From NCBI GenBank assembly GCA_017458865.1, contig JAFSZW010000436.1:1-6752 (forward strand): DNA of 6,752 nucleotides, written 5' to 3'. The notes under the pieces were generated by a model. It ran no database searches. It saw only the letters and a program-made list of their open reading frames with translations, and was not told the origin of the DNA. This DNA comes from Clostridia bacterium (GTDB lineage: Bacteria; Bacillota; Clostridia; Christensenellales; Aristaeellaceae). The position numbers were made by a program, and so were the translations under genes. Positions 5,876 to 6,752 of this stretch are shown one piece after another; position 1 is the stretch's first letter, and each line of letters begins with the position of its first letter.

Positions 5876-5886
5876 ACACACCGCAT

Positions 5887-6480
5887 ATGTGTGCAAGATA
5901 CTTTGTCCGAATAGAAGAGCACGAGAACAGCTCCATCGCGGAAGAGGTTGAACGTCGTTACAAAAACTCGCTTGATTTCGACACGCCTGTAGGCGGCCTT
6001 GTCGTACCTACGAATCTGGCACCGGTTCGCTGCAGAGATCGTCAGGGGCAGCCCGGCTATTTCCTCATGCGATTCGGATTCAAACTGAATCAGAGTATGG
6101 TGATCAATGCACGGTCGGAAAGCGTGACAGAAAAACCGCTCTTCAGACCACTCACCCGTGAGCGCCGGTGCCTGATTCCTGCAAGCCATTATACGGAATG
6201 GCAGCATGTCGGGAAACAGCGTATCCCCTATCAGTTCGAATCAGCCTCTGCTCCCCTCATGTTCTTTGCGGGTCTTTACCGGCTGGATCCCGGTACACGG
6301 TATGCAGACTTTGTCATCCTGACCCGCAATGCCGCTGAGCCTTTTCTCGAAATTCATGACCGGATGCCGCTTATCCTGACTCCCGAAGAACAGCTCAGCT
6401 GGCTGAACCCTACCTCAGACATTCGTCCGATTCTTGAGTCTGGAGTGACCGATCTCTCTTTCACCAGAGCATCCGCCTGA
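5887..6480 (+). CDS. SOS response-associated peptidase family protein (SRAP, YedK/HMCES-like)
   Basis: The protein has 197 residues from ATG 5887. SRAP proteins bind single-stranded DNA and form a covalent thiazolidine link between their N-terminal cysteine and an abasic site, shielding it during replication. The start is set by chemistry: Cys2 must become the N-terminus once Met1 is removed, and MCARYFVR fits exactly. Other family residues are visible: PTNLAPV (41-47), NARSES with N74 and R76, a CLIPASHYTEW segment with E104, FAGLY (127-131), and EIHDRMPLIL with H157. The length is typical of bacterial members (about 200-230). The usual WGLIPSW segment is replaced by MRFGFKLNQS (61-70), a shortened variant. 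It is cytoplasmic. It appears to be transcribed alone; I found no LexA-type box (CGAAC-N4-GTTCG) upstream, so SOS control is not supported here. Confidence 0.93.
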   Translation: MCARYFVRIEEHENSSIAEEVERRYKNSLDFDTPVGGLVVPTNLAPVRCRDRQGQPGYFLMRFGFKLNQSMVINARSESVTEKPLFRPLTRERRCLIPASHYTEWQHVGKQRIPYQFESASAPLMFFAGLYRLDPGTRYADFVILTRNAAEPFLEIHDRMPLILTPEEQLSWLNPTSDIRPILESGVTDLSFTRASA

Positions 6481-6752
6481 TCCTCTTATCGCCTGCGGTA
6501 AAACATATCATAATATGGACCGGAATCAAATATATTGTCTGAGACAGAACGCCTTTATTCGAAATAGATACCGTAATTAAAGGCAGTTATGATTAGCTGA
6601 ACAACGAATTCAAATTCCATAGAATCGTCTTGAGAACACTGTTTCGTTTTTTGCAGATCTTTTGTCAAAGAGGCTCATCGAATCAATGTGTCGAACGAGC
6701 AAAATGACTAGACCAGCACATAATAAATTCGAGTCAAAAAGATGTATTGTAC
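6481..6752. other. AT-rich 272-bp tail with no recognisable gene
   Basis: Hand-counted GC is about 37% over 6481-6600 and roughly 35-43% over 6601-6720, against about 60% within the GH3 gene. I see no open frame with a Shine-Dalgarno, no tRNA fold and no clear intrinsic terminator for the SRAP gene. Small dyads occur: CATAT-CATA-ATATG (6504-6517), TGTCT-G-AGACA (6536-6546) and GCCTTTA/TAAAGGC (6551-6557 with 6578-6584). It may be an upstream region of the next gene or a decayed sequence. Confidence 0.55.
6551..6584. repeat. Inverted repeat GCCTTTA...TAAAGGC downstream of the SRAP gene
   Basis: Two perfect 7-bp arms enclose a 20-nt loop that contains TTCGAA. No T-tract follows on the plus strand, so it does not look like a standard terminator, though it is the longest stem downstream of the SRAP stop codon. 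Confidence 0.35.

Larger units (their letters stand above)
5266..5886. other. About 620 bp with no convincing gene between the DUF3048 promoter and the SRAP gene
   Basis: Short open frames here (for example 5513-5788 on plus and 5295-5498 on minus) lack a Shine-Dalgarno and show no protein-like composition or family resemblance. Instead the stretch holds several dyads: AATGACG/CGTCATT (5376-5382 with 5393-5399), TGAAATT-G-AATTTCA (5583-5597), CGACT/AGTCG (5737-5741 with 5746-5750), adjacent palindromes at 5686-5707, and alternative stems at 5793-5842. It may be a long leader for the SRAP gene, an unannotated small RNA, or decayed coding sequence; sequence alone does not separate these. Confidence 0.6.

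Noticed and set aside
5677..5886. A 70-residue N-terminal extension of the SRAP protein
   Set aside because: SRAP chemistry needs the cysteine at position 2, which MCARYF at 5887 provides. The extension has no family resemblance and lies in the dyad-rich leader.
6670..6752. tRNA-like TTCGAGTC and repeated TCGAA motifs at the window end
   Set aside because: No acceptor or anticodon stem can be built around them, so they are not a tRNA gene.

Overview
The window looks like ordinary chromosomal DNA from a moderately GC-rich member of the Bacillota, most likely a Clostridia-type gut or rumen anaerobe. The evidence is strong AGGAGG-type ribosome binding sites, a consensus sigma-A promoter, a TTG start behind a perfect Shine-Dalgarno, a DUF3048 (YerB-like) exported protein with a Thr/Pro-rich tail, and a short AlkZ-related protein of a kind common in Clostridia. 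Coding DNA reaches about 60% GC in hand-counted lines, while the non-coding stretches fall to roughly 33-43%. The taxonomic placement is inference from gene content and signals only.

Layout from left to right: (1) the 3' end of an unrecognised gene on the + strand (1-314). (2) It overlaps tail-to-tail with a GNAT acetyltransferase on the - strand (286-852). (3) A 92-bp divergent intergenic region carries two strong dyads. (4) An AlkZ-related protein follows on the + strand (945-1601), then, after 70 bp, (5) a family 3 glycoside hydrolase on the + strand (1672-3798). (6) A bidirectional hairpin terminator (3820-3859) separates it from (7) a convergent DUF3048 exported protein or lipoprotein on the - strand (3861-5165), which has a clear promoter at 5214-5242. 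(8) About 620 bp of apparently non-coding DNA rich in dyads follows. (9) Next is an SRAP-family (YedK/HMCES-like) protein on the + strand (5887-6480), preceded by two mutually exclusive hairpins. (10) The window ends in 272 bp of AT-rich DNA in which I see no gene.

The genes do not form one pathway. GH3 trims beta-linked sugars, apparently in the cytoplasm since it has no signal peptide. The DUF3048 protein acts outside the membrane. The SRAP protein and the AlkZ-related protein both belong to families tied to damaged DNA (abasic-site crosslinking and base excision), but they sit about 4.3 kb apart with unrelated genes between them. I see no transposase, integrase, CRISPR array, rRNA, tRNA or multi-gene defence module. 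The points most worth a second look are the corrected DUF3048 start, the alternative stems ahead of the SRAP gene, the two dyads between the divergent genes, and the large dyad-rich gap.
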